This document shows, piece by piece, positions 36,419 to 48,800 of a stretch of 64,000 nt of DNA. The notes under the pieces are model-generated. The model was not told the origin of the DNA and searched no databases. It was given only the letters and a program-made list of their open reading frames with translations. The stretch is taken from the NCBI GenBank assembly GCA_033239525.1, contig BSYO01000028.1:11091597-11155596 (forward strand). The letters are read 5' to 3'. How positions within the stretch are numbered: the stretch's first letter is position 1; every line of letters begins with the position of its first letter. The DNA is from Nepenthes gracilis. Taxonomy: Eukaryota; Streptophyta; Magnoliopsida; Caryophyllales; Nepenthaceae. Both the position numbers and the translations under genes were made by a program.

Positions 36419-38249
36419 TGATGGGTTCGAAAACTCATAGGCTGAACAAAAACCGATCTGCAAAAGAAAGAGCCCCGAAAGCAGAAGCCCAGCAGAACTT
36501 TGTAAAGGTCAAAGCCCATAATCCACCACAGCAAGCCCAAGCCAAATGTCCTATGATGGCCTGCTGTTATATAGGTTGCTAAGGATGACTATAGGGTAGA
36601 CCCACAAATACAGCACAGTCAGCTCTAACTCAGTCGACAATTTTCAATGACCATTTCCATTAGGTGGTCCCCCCACACCTGCAGAAGCACAATTGGTTGG
36701 GGACAATGACCAGCTTGTCCTCGCGAGAATCTTAATGGCTTAGAGCATTGATGGCAGGTGCACAATGTCGGCCACTTATGATTGTAGAGCCATGAAGCCT
36801 AAGGCCGGCCGAACCACGCTCTTACTTTATATATGTATCTTTTCCTCCATAGAAGGGGAGGCTAGACTTTTTCTTTCAGATTCTTCATGGCGTCCACTCT
36901 TCTGATCCTAACGACAATCCTTCTTCAAAGCGCGGAAGTCTCAGGAGTCAATTGATCGATAGATTAGGATTCCTCATCTAGGTCCTCCCCGGAGCATTTG
37001 GTGATTCGATCTCCGATCGAGTTGTCGATCCTAACTATAAAGGATCATATGTCTTAATAGCAATCCTCCGGAGCACACCTCCCTCTCTAAGCCTCTCCCA
37101 ATCGAGCGCACTTCATCCTCTAAGCCGCTCTCAGTCGAGTGCATATAACTCTTAAAGCTGTTCCCAATTGAGCGCACTCCACTCTTTAAGCCGTTTCTCG
37201 GATGGGGGCACCCCTCTTCAAGCTGCTCCTTAGACGGGCACACCTCTGTCTCTAAACCACTTCCAATAAAGTGCACTTCATCATCTAAGATACTCCCAAT
37301 TGAGCACACATCACTCCCAAAACCGCTCCCAGTTGAGCACACTTCACTCTCTAAGCTGCTCATCGGATGGGTGCACTCCTCCCCAAGCCACTCCTCAGAT
37401 GAACACAGCTTCCTCTCTAAACCACTCTTAGTCAAGTGCACTTCATCCTCTAAGTTGTTCCCAATTGAGCATGTATCACTCCCAAAACTACTCTCAGTTG
37501 AACGCACTCCACTCTCTAAGCCGTTCCTTGGAATGGCGCACCCCTCTCAAAGCCACTCCTTATACGAGCTCACATCCCTTTCTAAGTTGTTCCCAATCAA
37601 ACACACTTCATCCTCTAAACCATTCCCAGTGGAGTGCACATCACTCCCAAAGCCGCTATCAGTTGAGCGCAATCCACATTCTAAGCCGCTTCTCGAACAG
37701 GGCACATCCCTCTCCAAGCCACTCCTCAATTCCCAGTCAAGCGCAAATCACTCCTAAAGTCGCTCCCAATTAAGCGCACTCTACTTTCTAAATCGCTCAT
37801 CAGATGAGCACATCCCTCTCCAAGCCGCTACTTAGCCGAGCGTATTATTCTCCTAAGTTGCCTCTTCAGTCAGGTGCATCTCATTTTCTAAGTTGTTCCC
37901 TAGTCGAGCACATTTCGCTAGACCGCTCCCTGCTAAGTACATCTCTCTCTAAGCCACTCACCCGCTGAGCACACCATCGGACCCTAATTCTCCAACCAAC
38001 ACTCAATCTTCCTTTTATATGTATCTACGTATTATCTTATTATACTTCCATCTTTCGATTCATTTAAGAAAGATTTTTGACTTGAACCGGGGAGCGAGTC
38101 TTATTGTTTTATGACCTCTTATTCGTTAATTATAGTGTGTAGGATTTAAGTTCTCGGAGATAAAGATCAGACTCGTTTCAGTTCAACTTATCGAGCAAGA
38201 TCAAACGTTTTTCTAATTTTTATAATAATTTGGATCCATGGATATATCA
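36419..38249 (+). repeat. Solo LTR (TGATGGG...ATATCA, 1831 bp)
   Basis: Same plan as the LTRs at 26704 and 32072: TGATGGGTTCG start, a tandem array, and an end in which CCATGGATATATCA lines up with CCAGGGATGCATCA. Flanks GAAAT (36414-36418) and AAAAT (38250-38254) differ by one base. No PBS follows, so this is a solo LTR. TATA-like TTTATATATGTATC lies at about 36825. Confidence 0.68.
37060..37980. repeat. Tandem array inside solo LTR, 30-35 bp unit
   Basis: Units like TCTCTAAGCCGCTCCCAGTTGAGCGCACTTCA. The reverse complement contains GCGGCTTAGAGA, related to the GCGGCTTTGAGA core of the other LTR arrays. The 158-aa and 128-aa frames across it are artefacts. Confidence 0.85.
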
Positions 38250-40502
38250 AAAATTATAAAATCAATTATAATTAAAATTTTTTAAAATTAGAATTAGTTT
38301 AGAATTTGAATTCTCCGGCCATTATTATACAAGAAATTATTAAACCAAAATAAAACAAAATAAATATAATGAAATTTTTAGGCTTGAAGAAGTACCAAAA
38401 AAAAATAAATAAATAAATAAATAATATATATATATATTGATTAGCCTGACCCACATATCACTTTTTTTAAATATAATATTTTACTTTTTTAAATATAATT
38501 GTTTATATAAAAGCAACTAGCCAGCAAAAAAACAAAATAAAAAGTAAAAAATAAAAAGAGGAGGCAACTTCAATTTTCCTTTCTCTTGAATGACAGAGAT
38601 TTGAAAAGCACTACTACTGTTTGATAAGCCTCAACTCAATCTACGGCAATCATGCAACATTGACTTCCATCTCTCTTTTATTTTATTTAAAAGTTATATT
38701 TTTATAAAAAATATAATGCCACACTACAATATGATCAAAATCTATCTTTTTTTTAAAAAAAATAATAATATGAAAAATATAAGGAACTATAACAACAACA
38801 AAATAAAATACTGTGAAAATATAAATATTACACGATCTCATTCATGATGAAAAAATTTAAAATATCAATCAATTTGAAAAAAAAATCATTGGTGCTTCTC
38901 ATATAGTAAAAGACAAATTCAATAAAATAGTTAACTTACAGTAAAATAAATAAATACGTACTAAATCCTTACCAAAGAGTCCACTATTTAGGTTCGTCCT
39001 TAGAGCCATTGATCTCTACTCATTTGTAGACTTCCATAGTTTTTTCCACTTACTCGAGATTTTTGTTGAAAATAATGCTTTAATTGTGCGTTTTGGATGC
39101 CGGGTAACAAGAGAATTTCAAAAGCTTTTAGGAACACCTAATTAAATGGAAATATAAAGCATTTTGAAAGGTTCAGCGGCTCCCTATAAAGGCCCCGTGC
39201 TTTATGAGCTTTAAAAATATAGGTCACCTTTAATAGTTTTAAGTAGTATTTAATAAATAAAGGCTTGATCAAAAAGTTAAAAGAAAAAAATAGAAGCAAA
39301 TAATGGATAGCTGTTTGGTAGTAGAAATAGTCAGTCATCAATTGGACAAAATAATTATATAAATATATATACTGACAAATAACGGTTTTTGACTCGAGCT
39401 AAATTTCAAGCATATATTGAGCAAAGTCTTGTGTTAAAATTTTTGATGGATACCGTCACTTGTGGCCAAATATGAAAAACTCATCTCATAAATTCGGCCA
39501 ATGAAGTATGGAGGCCCAATAGTCTCATTATGCCGGAATCAATGACGTAAACGACGACTTAGATGAGGAAGAAATTGGCGCCAATTGTCGAAACGGTTTC
39601 TCTCACTTATCTGAACGGCTTCAAGCGTTAGTTGAAATTACCGCTTGAGTAAAATCCTATTCATTTATCGATTTTTTTGAATAGTTGATAGGAAAAGTCA
39701 ATTGCACAGAACTTCTATAAAAACATCATCTTTCCAACGAGGGTGGGGGGGACATTTTTCTTAAGAGAAGAACAGAATCATAATATGCTCAGAATATATA
39801 AATTCTCTTTGTCTCTCATTAAGACTTTTTTCGAAAAATATAACTTTTAAACAAAAATAAATAATTTTAATTGCATTCAAACTTACATCCTTTTTTTTTT
39901 CTCATTTTCAAAGAAAGATATTTATTTGAGTATTAGATGATAAATTAGGGAGTGAATTTCGTCAATTATTTGATCATAATTTTTATATTATATAAGATTC
40001 AGATTTGAAACATACGGAGACTAGATCAATGTCAAATTTAACAGATAAATCTTGACTTTTTATTCCGTATAGTAATTTAAATTCGAAGACGTAATAATTT
40101 TAATATTTGTGTCTATTTTTAGCTAATTTTAAATAAAATAACGAGTTATCTCATGATTAATTCAAAATATAATAATTTGGTACTAAATTCACACGTGGAA
40201 TGTCTTGACAAATTTGTTAAAAATATTTTATATACTTTTAATATTACTAATGAATAAAATAGGTATTAACTTTTAAAATACGTGTCAAATTTAATTAATT
40301 ACTAAATTATACCAAGTTAATTAATTAATAATTATTATGACATAATGAGTTTTGTACCATCTATAGCTAAAATGTTTTTTAAAAGTTATATTAATCATAA
40401 ATATAAAATTTATAAATTTAAATAATAAATTGTACAAAAGGGTATAAAATATATACTTATTTTATCTTTTATAAATATTATTTTAAAATTTTTTATATAA
40501 AT
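38250..40502. other. AT-rich intergenic stretch
   Basis: No gene recognised. (AAAT)n and (AT)n runs lie near 38400-38440. A possible short solo LTR is listed separately at 39444-40034. Confidence 0.55.
39444..40034 (+). repeat. Possible short solo LTR
   Basis: Starts TGATGGATACC, has TATA-like CTTCTATAAAAACATC at about 39710 and GGCGCCAATT, and could end at ATGTCA with flanks ATTTT/AATTT. The GACTAGATCA end resembles other LTR ends here. The limits are weak; it may be unrelated unique sequence. Confidence 0.35.
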
Positions 40503-40507
40503 AATAT

Positions 40508-41721
40508 TGATGCGTACATGAATTCGACTTCGAACAAATTCAGATTCTTCTGAATTATTTGACCCGACTCTGTTCACTGAGTTCGAATCCTGCACATCAC
40601 TAAAACGAATAAGAGGTTAGCGTGTCGGTGAAAAATTATCCCATCGAAACCACTCCGACGCTCAAGTCAGTAAATCTTTCTAAGCGAGGAAGGTAACTGG
40701 AAAGCAGAAGAGAGAGAGGGTGAGGTGGTTTGGAGTGTCGGCCTGTTGAGAATATGAGTTCTTGCTTCCTACTCACAGAGAGCGTAAGGAAGCAACGTCC
40801 CGAAAGCGTGGAAGCTTTAGGGAATGAGTCTCAGAAGGCAAAAGAGATCTCTAGGAATCCGGAGGTCTCTGGCGGGATTGGAGGACGGACGCTTGTGTAG
40901 AGAGAAAGAGGGGAGGAGCCTCTGTTCAAGCTTTGTAAGTGTTCGTGTGGAAGACTATAGGAAGTCCTTCGGGAAGCCTGTTTTCAGTGTTCTTAGGAAG
41001 ATGAGTTACAGAGTGAGTAAGAGAGCTTCTGTTTCTCAGTGAGCTTGTGTGTACGCGAATAGATTACTCAGAATGCATGCAAGAGAGCGTTTGAGAGTAT
41101 ATGAAAGCCTGTAAGAGTCTGTAAGAGTGTGTGAAGCTGGTGAAAGCATGTGTCTTCCAGAACGAATACCTTAAACTTTTATGGACAGCAGGAGAGCCTC
41201 TTCCTCTGGTTAAGGTGGCGTGCTCCTCTTGGGACAAAGGTCTTACCTTTTCGAGTTGGTGGGCTGCCATCGTGATTTGATGAATCTTTTTTTCTTTTTC
41301 TGGTCTGAACGGATTTTCAAACTGTCTCATACTTTTGTGACCGTTTTCTTGGCGCTGAGATCATTGCTACATTTTTTTTTGGAGAAGATCAGCTTTTAGG
41401 AGGACAAGTGGCCATGAGAAGACTGTTGCTTTTCGTGCACGTGTTCGCGCAGGTTTGGGCACGGGCGAATAGTTTGAAGCGCTTTTTGGGCTCTTCTCAC
41501 TTACAGTGTATCAACAATGCCGAACGAGTTATCCAAACACGAAGCAAGTTAGCCGCTCTTTGAAATCTAAATGGTCAACATTGACGTTGACCGTTTTGAA
41601 AGCGCTTCGATTTAGGCGCCCCACGTCCCATTAGGCGTTTTTAAGTTGGCCAGATTGATGAGGCCGTTTTGGGCGTCATTGTCCTTGGATCGGTATGCCA
41701 TATTCTCGCTGCGTCCCGTCA
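40508..41721 (-). repeat. Solo LTR with perfect TSD, just upstream of PEPC
   Basis: TGATGCGTACATG at the left and CCCGTCA at the right, flanked by AATAT at 40503-40507 and 41722-41726. The left (PBS-side) part, TCCTGCACATCACTAAAACGA then GACGCTCAAGTCAGTAAATC, matches the LTRs at 44191, 55717 and 57522. The orientation puts the U3 part on the right, next to the PEPC promoter. There are no internal sequences. The frame 40824-41042 lies inside it and is not a gene. Confidence 0.8.
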
Positions 41722-41913
41722 AATATTATTTATTTACTTATTTATATTAAAATTATTACGTATATTTTAAATAATTTTATTATAAATAAATATTTATTTA
41801 TTTTTATATCGTACTTTCCTTAAAATTTCAAAGCTGACTCAACGGGAAGAGAAAATCACAGTTAAGCTGCAGCTCTTTCTGTACTCTCTCTCTCTCCCCC
41901 CCTTCTCTCTATC

Positions 41914-41922
41914 TATATATAT
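41914..41922 (+). promoter_or_regulatory. Likely TATA box of PEPC
   Basis: TATATATAT lies about 350 bp upstream of the start codon, preceded by a CT-rich patch (41885-41910) and followed by another (41957-41976), as is common in plant core promoters. Transcription would start near 41950. Only about 190 bp separate it from the solo LTR. Confidence 0.5.
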
Positions 41923-42009
41923 GGATGCTTGCTCTTGAATCTTGGATGTGAGACGCCTCCTCTCTCTCTCTCTCTCAAGATTATCTGACCTCGTAATTTC
42001 TTGACAACG

Positions 42010-42241
42010 GTACAATTTCTAGTGCTTTTAGAATTTGAATGGAGCTATAATTTTCTGTCTGTGTCAATTCGATGTTAATATTGTCGAATTTTGTTAGTTA
42101 CTCCATCATTGTTTCGCAGGTTCAGTTAACCTTTTTTTTGTGTGTGTGTGTGGTAATTGTTTTGTTAGATCTTGTTTTTAATCTTGGTGTCACTGTAAGT
42201 ATTCCGGTTTCATCAGATTTTTGTTTTTTTGATGCAAATAG
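42010..42241 (+). other. Possible 5'-UTR intron of PEPC
   Basis: ACG|GTACAA at 42010 and a T-rich stretch ending CAAATAG at 42241 could bound an intron, leaving a short leader before the ATG at 42269. Leader introns occur in some plant PEPC genes. This is inferred from splice-site appearance only. Confidence 0.35.
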
Positions 42242-42268
42242 ATTGGAGATTCGGAGGTTGACTTAAAA

Positions 42269-45200
42269 ATGGCGCGGAGTTTAGAAAAAATGGCGTCGAT
42301 TGACGCACAGTTGAGGCAGCTGGCTCCCGCGAAAGTGTCAGAGGACGACAAGTTGGTCGAGTATGATGCTCTGTTGTTGGACCGGTTGCTTGATATTCTT
42401 CAGGATTTGCACGGGGAGGATCTTCGCGAAACGGTATGCTATGAACTCGATTCTTTTTTCTTTGATGCTTATTGAGTTTAGTAGAAGAATATTGATTTTC
42501 AAATTTGCGAGTCCAATACATTCTGAAATGAGTTATGCCGTATTATTTTTGATTTTTCCAGTTGAGGTCGATGGATTTGTTGTTTCGTTCCCTTTTCCCT
42601 TCTGAATCTTGATAAAACGGTAGTTTTGGATATTTAATATTCCATTTCTGTTCGTATCAATTTTATGGCCATTTGTCCAACTTGGATGGACGTGCAATGA
42701 ATAGTGATTTTTTCGGCCAAAATTTGAACAATGATTTTAAGTCGACTGGTTAGTTACTATTAATCTTTTGCTTTATGCGTTGATTCAATATCTTCTGACT
42801 AACAACAATGATTTTTCCAGTTGAGGTCGATAGGTTTGTTGTTTCGCTCCCTTTTCCCCCTCTGATTGTTGAAGGGTAGTTGTGGATATTTTTTTCCCCA
42901 TTTTTGTTTGTCTCAAATTTGTGGTCTTTTTCCCATCTTGGATAGGCCTGCAATGAACCGTATTTTTTTTGGGGGCCAAAATATGAACAAATAATATTAA
43001 TTTTTTTTTGCTTTTTGTGTTGATTCAATACCTTTGACTAAGGAATTGGATATAGACGTTCTTCTTCTGTAAGCATAGGAAAGGGGGAATCAACATGAGA
43101 ATGGTGGAATGGTCTCACCATTATCCCCTTAGCTAAGGTTTCTTGGCCTATGTAAATGATGAATCTTTACCATTTCTAACTCTGTGGATTATATCTGTAA
43201 TTGGTTAGGTCCAACAATGCTATGAGCTTTCTGCTGAATATGAAGGAAAACATGATCCCAAGAAGCTGGAAGAGCTTGGAAGCGTTTTCACAAGTTTGGA
43301 TCCAGGAGACTCCATCGTGGTTGCAAAATCTTTCTCCAACATGCTTAACTTGGCCAACTTGGCTGAGGAAGTTCAGATAGCCTATCGTCGTAGAATTAAG
43401 CTGAAGAAGGGTGATTTTGCTGATGAGAACTCTGCACCTACTGAATCGGATCTTGAAGAAACATTCAAGAGACTTGTTGGGGAACTTAAGAAGTCCCCTG
43501 AAGAAGTTTTTGATGCTCTAAAGAATCAAACTGTTGATCTGGTTCTCACTGCACATCCTACTCAATCAGTCCGTAGATCTTTGCTTCAGAAGCATGGCAG
43601 GTTTGTCAGTGATGCGCACATCAATTTCCTTGTCTTCTCCACTAAGAGATTTTGGCATTTTGGTCTCTATTGGCATTTTTGCTTGCATTGAAACACTGTA
43701 AACTCACGGGTTTTTGTTTTCGTATTAGGTTTGCCTTATCTTTCATTTACCCTTTTCATTTTCTTCAGGATAAGGAATTGTTTGTCCCAGCTATATGCCA
43801 AAGATATTACTCCTGATGATAAGCAGGAGCTTGATGAGGCGCTACAGAGAGAAGTAAGAACCACTTATCATCAGTGTCTTTCATGATGCTGCCATCAATT
43901 ACATGTACTTGTTTTATAGAATTTTCGATGTTATCCTCTGCCTGTGTAGAAATAGAGGTTCGCATTTCGGTGCAAGAATCTGATTATTGAAGAATGGTCG
44001 AGCTGTTTTGTTAAATACTGAAGTCAATCTTTAGAAAAGCTCTAAAATTGGAAACACTACCAACATAACCAAAAAAGGGTCTAGAATCGACAAATTAGTT
44101 CATAATATGATATTATTTTTTGTCACTATTTCTTTCATTTGATTTAATTTCCTTTTAGTCATTATATGTCTCTTGTATTGGAACTGATGTTGATGTGTCC
44201 TAGATCCGGGTCTTGGAGAGATTCGAGTTCAGCTTTTCCTTGAGCTTGTGCTGATATAAGATCCGGTCTTTATCCTGCGTGGCTTGAATTCTACACACCA
44301 CAACAAAAGATTAGAAGTTAGAAGGAAACGGCGGGACTTGCTCCCCGATTTATTCTTTGATACTCAAGTCAGTAATTTTTCTTCTGAAATGAAGAAGGTA
44401 AAGATTGAATATGCTAGGAATGATGCAGGGGTCATGAGTTTGACTTGGAGGTGCACTTGGCGTGGAGTGGCTTTAAATTGTAGTACGCTCATGGAGAGTG
44501 ACTTTTCAGACCAGTGGGTTTGTTGGGAATGAGTAGTGGAAAAGAGAATGGCAATTGATTGCCCGAAGGATGGATTGTTTGTGCGAGTTTGAGTATTGAA
44601 GAAAGTGTGTTCCTAGGGCTTTTTATAGCTGTCGGACCTCGCCACCTTCTTTAGACGGCAAGGCGGGTTGTCAGCCGTCTGAGGGGATCCTTTCCATCCA
44701 TCGAGGGGATGCAGGTGCCATTCAGGGCCATAATGGCTAGAAGGGAGGATTCCTTCCTCCGCGGAGATGTTGCATGCCATGAATGCCGAAACTTCAATTG
44801 TTAGTCGTGCGCTGATTTGGGGCTTCTCTTCCGGGATGTGCACTGATTCGGAAGCTTCCGTTTTAGAGGATGTTGCTATTTGGGAAGATTCTCAGCATCG
44901 TGGCCAATTAGGGCAGATGACTTGTTGCGCGCGGGAAATGGTTCGTGGGCCGCTCCTTGTTTGGGCCGCACCTAGCTGTGTGAAAGTCCTCTCTGGTAAA
45001 TTGGGGTATTGACCGTCCTTTGTTTCAGCGGGCCGCGATTCTCCTGGGCTGATTGCCTCTTTGAGCCGGCCCACTCCAGCCGTCCTCATCACTAGCCCCC
45101 CATACCTGTGGTCCGAATTGTCAGCTTCCGACATATTCACTATGGGACGTGACAGGCTGTGTTGTCTGCTTAGGTCTGACCAAGATTCCCTTTTTTACTG

Positions 45201-45778
45201 TTCTTGACGTGACTCTTTTGTTTTTTGATTTTTTACAGATTTGCCAGGTTAGCGGTCATTTGGCATTTAGCGTCCCGCTTCCCCACATAATATAAATTGG
45301 GAGTTTACGGTATTTCTTTGTATCATCTCCCTCCTTAAATGGTGAAATGGTGCGGGAACTTGACATTGCTGCGAGGCTTGCAGCTCCGGCCACCAGCTTT
45401 GAGCTTAGGCCGTTCGCGTTCTCTGGTGTCGTCTCGAGTCATGGTGCTAATCTGCTTTGGTCCCTCCTTTTCGTGTAAGTGGCCTCTTTGGTTACCCTTT
45501 TTCGTGCGGGTGGCTGCCGATATGCTTTAAATTTGCATTCGAATCTCGCTTTTTCGCTCGAGAGTTTGTTCACATGGAGAAGGGCCTTTGGGATGGGTTG
45601 CTTTTCTATGTATTTCTCCCTTCCCCCCTTTTTCATTACTGTTGTTTTGCTGTACATTGGCTTTTGAAGGCTGTGTAACTTGTAAGGAGAAGATTAATGA
45701 GAAAATTAGCAGCTGTTTATGCAAATAACTCTTTCGTTGCCTCTCTGTCTTTCATTGTTGTGCACACCTTGTTATTAC

Positions 45779-45809
<31 letters not shown>

Positions 45810-48800
45810 GTGCTCTGGAATGGCCGAGAAGCTGTGGGTTCTGGCTGAGCAGCTTGATAGACGGAAAGGCCGTAATCTTGGAGCAGAAATGGCCTGGTCA
45901 AAGAAAGTATGGGAATGGTTGACTGGCTTTCATAGACAAAACCACTGGAATCCGGAGAGAGGGCGTAGCCGGAAGGGGGGTTGACCGGCTCCGTTGACCA
46001 AGCCGCTAGGAAAACAAACCGGGTGGTTTTAATATATTGTTTTACTCTGCCGCTAGTTGGCACTCGAGGAGTTGTTTAGCCGCTTGGGGACTTGCGTTCT
46101 TCTGTTGCGACCCGTCGTTTTTTACCACATGTTATTGTAGAAAATGGCTGTAATCTTGGTAATAAATGAGACAGGCGATTCGACTTGACCATGCTTTTTC
46201 TGGGTTCAACACGTGTTCGACATAATTGCCGCGCCTTTTCGAGGCGCTGCTCTGTTTTGACGGCGAAGATGTTTAAGAAAGCTGAAGGCTAATTCAAATT
46301 TCCTCCTGTTTCCTCTTTTGCATTCCTTTGAATTCATTCTCCTGCCCTTTTCTCCACTTATTTCCATAGCACCCACAATCAATGCGATTCGCTCCATTCT
46401 CGGTTCCAACGACATCAAGGCCCTTTACGTGTAGTATAACATTCCGACTTCCATTGTGTTTGTTGTTCGGGGGAAGCACGATGGGGCTTGCTTCCCACCG
46501 GAGGGACATATTACTATTTACGAGGCTCACTTGCGGAGTGGGCTTCGTCTCCCCATTCTTAAGGAGTTGCTTAACATCTTTCAGGCCCTTGGCGCTCCTA
46601 TCATAAGGCTCCATACGAATGCGGTGTGCTACTTGTGTTCGCTTTGCATATTTCTCTGCCACCATTCGAGGATGCTATCTGCGGAGGCGGTGAGGTTTAT
46701 TTTTAGGTTTACACAGAGCGGGGATTGGATCTCAATCTCTCCTAGGGAGTTACGCATCAGCTATGTTATCTACGAGTTCGTAAAGAACTGGAATGATCGA
46801 TTCTTTTTCGTAAGGGTTTCTGACGATTGGTCCTTGTCTAGGGATTGAGGCAACGTGTCTGAGATCCTCACTGGGAGGCCTTCATGAGAGGAGGTGGAGG
46901 CTATTGAGCCACTTGTGGCATTGGTCCGAGCGCATTTGGACGAGTTTAGGAGGGACCACCTCGTGTCCCCCGAGGAGGTCAAGCGAGCCCGTTGGGGCCC
47001 ACGCTTGCTGACCCAAAAGGCAAAGGCTTCTCCCCCAGCGTCATCCAGGCCTAAGAGGAAAGTTGGGGCTCTCGTTATTGTGGATCCTTCTGGTAGCCCT
47101 TCTCGGAAGCGAGTTGCACCGGCTCAGTCTTCTTCCTCGTCCTCCATTGCCACCGATTTTCACATGATCGGGTGCTTGCAGTGTGTTGGCGAGTAGTCCT
47201 GGGTTGAGACTTCCATCGCTCTTTTGGATTTGGGCGCTACGGGAGTCGCTGCTGGGGAGCCTATTGTTGAGTTGCTGCCGTCCGGTGTCTTTGCGACACT
47301 GGTCGTGCCGATAGATGGAGAGCCGGTAGGGCCAATAGCAGGAGAGCTGGCAAGACCGGCCGTTGAGCAATCGGCAGAACCAGTTGCCGAAAAGCAGGCG
47401 GAATCGGTGGCAGCATCGCCGGTGGGGCCGGTGGATACGGGTGATATCAAATTTTCTGTTGCCTTGCTCCATGCGCGGACGGGCCTTTTGGATGCCGCCT
47501 CTGTGGAGGCCCATGTGGAGGAAGCTCATGTCACCAATGAAATGGTGGCTGCGGCGGAATTGGACCTAAAGGCTGCCATGCTTAGCCTTCCAGTTAGCCT
47601 GTTGGAGGACACCCCACATCGGAGCTCTGAGGTGGTAGCTCTAGCTGGGAAGAAGAAGCACAAATTCATCACGGTACTCCTTCAAAGAAGACTTTCTCTT
47701 TCCTTTTTAATCCGCCGACGTGGTTTGACCTTTCTCCTCTTTTTGTTTGTTGAAATTGCAAGATTAGAAGTTGGTAAGTGCCATGATAAAGGGCCTGCGC
47801 TAGCGGGATGAGATGATTGATGAGCAGGAGGACAGAATTCTTCGGCTGAAAGGGCTCCTAAGCCAATCAACTGCTGCTACCGCACAGGCCCAGCAAGACC
47901 GCGAGGAGGCTGCTGCCATCAGGTCGAAGTTGGCTGAGCTGAAGGAGAGGTTGAGCAAGCTGGAGACTCGAGCCATCAACGCTGAGAAGCTGGCGAACGA
48001 ACTTCGTATAAAGAATGCCAAGTTTGAGGGCGAGATGACCACTTGTCTGCGTCCCGAGGAGGTGAGCCAAGCGCTGAATGTCAGACTTTGGGAGGGCGTT
48101 CACCTCTGCAGACGAATTGTCACTATGGTGGTCCCCGACTTTCCAATTGGCTTCTGTGATCCCATGAACCGCATGGCTTTGGAGTGCAGCCACTTGACCA
48201 ACTTCTCCTAAGGCAGAGGGGAGCCCTCCTCGCGTCCTCCTAGAAGCCCCCTGCTCTAGTTGGGACACTTTGTATTTTCGGATTTTGTTTTTTCTCCCTT
48301 ATATTAGCCGTTTGTACATTGACATTCATTAATAAAAAGAAAATCATTTCATAAATGTGCTAATTTCTTTGTCTATGTGCTGTCTTGCTTTTCCACGCTG
48401 GTCGGCCGGCCCGGTATGCTTACTTTTGTATCCGGGACCCATGTTGCATTTGCGTCGTCGTATGGCGGGGACGGTCATTACTTCGTCTTTGACCGTCGCA
48501 GACTGACGGTGCGCCACCCAATGACGTGATGTAACATCTGTCATTATGACGCTGTAGGCAGATTCGACCGGGTGAGGACACGCGTCGCTTCGCACAGAAG
48601 CTATGCGACCCTTTGATTTCTACTATGGTGTCGTTTTTGGCAGAAGTTTTGCCTATTTAAGAGTGGCATCTCCTACAATTCTGCTCACCACTTGCCCTCA
48701 CAGGCCCCCTGCTTTCACCATGGATGATGAAGACATGATCGATCTTCCAACTTTGCTTGGTTTGGGACGCGAAGGTTGCCTTCTCCTTTGCCAGAACCCT

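Noticed and set aside
37031..37757. 158-aa minus and 128-aa plus frames
   Set aside because: Both are readings of the same LTR-embedded tandem repeat.
40824..41042. 72-aa frame upstream of PEPC
   Set aside because: Lies within the TSD-flanked solo LTR.
42269..43853. PEPC treated as a pseudogene because of the large intron
   Set aside because: All eight visible exons are open, splice sites are canonical, and the catalytic and regulatory motifs are intact.
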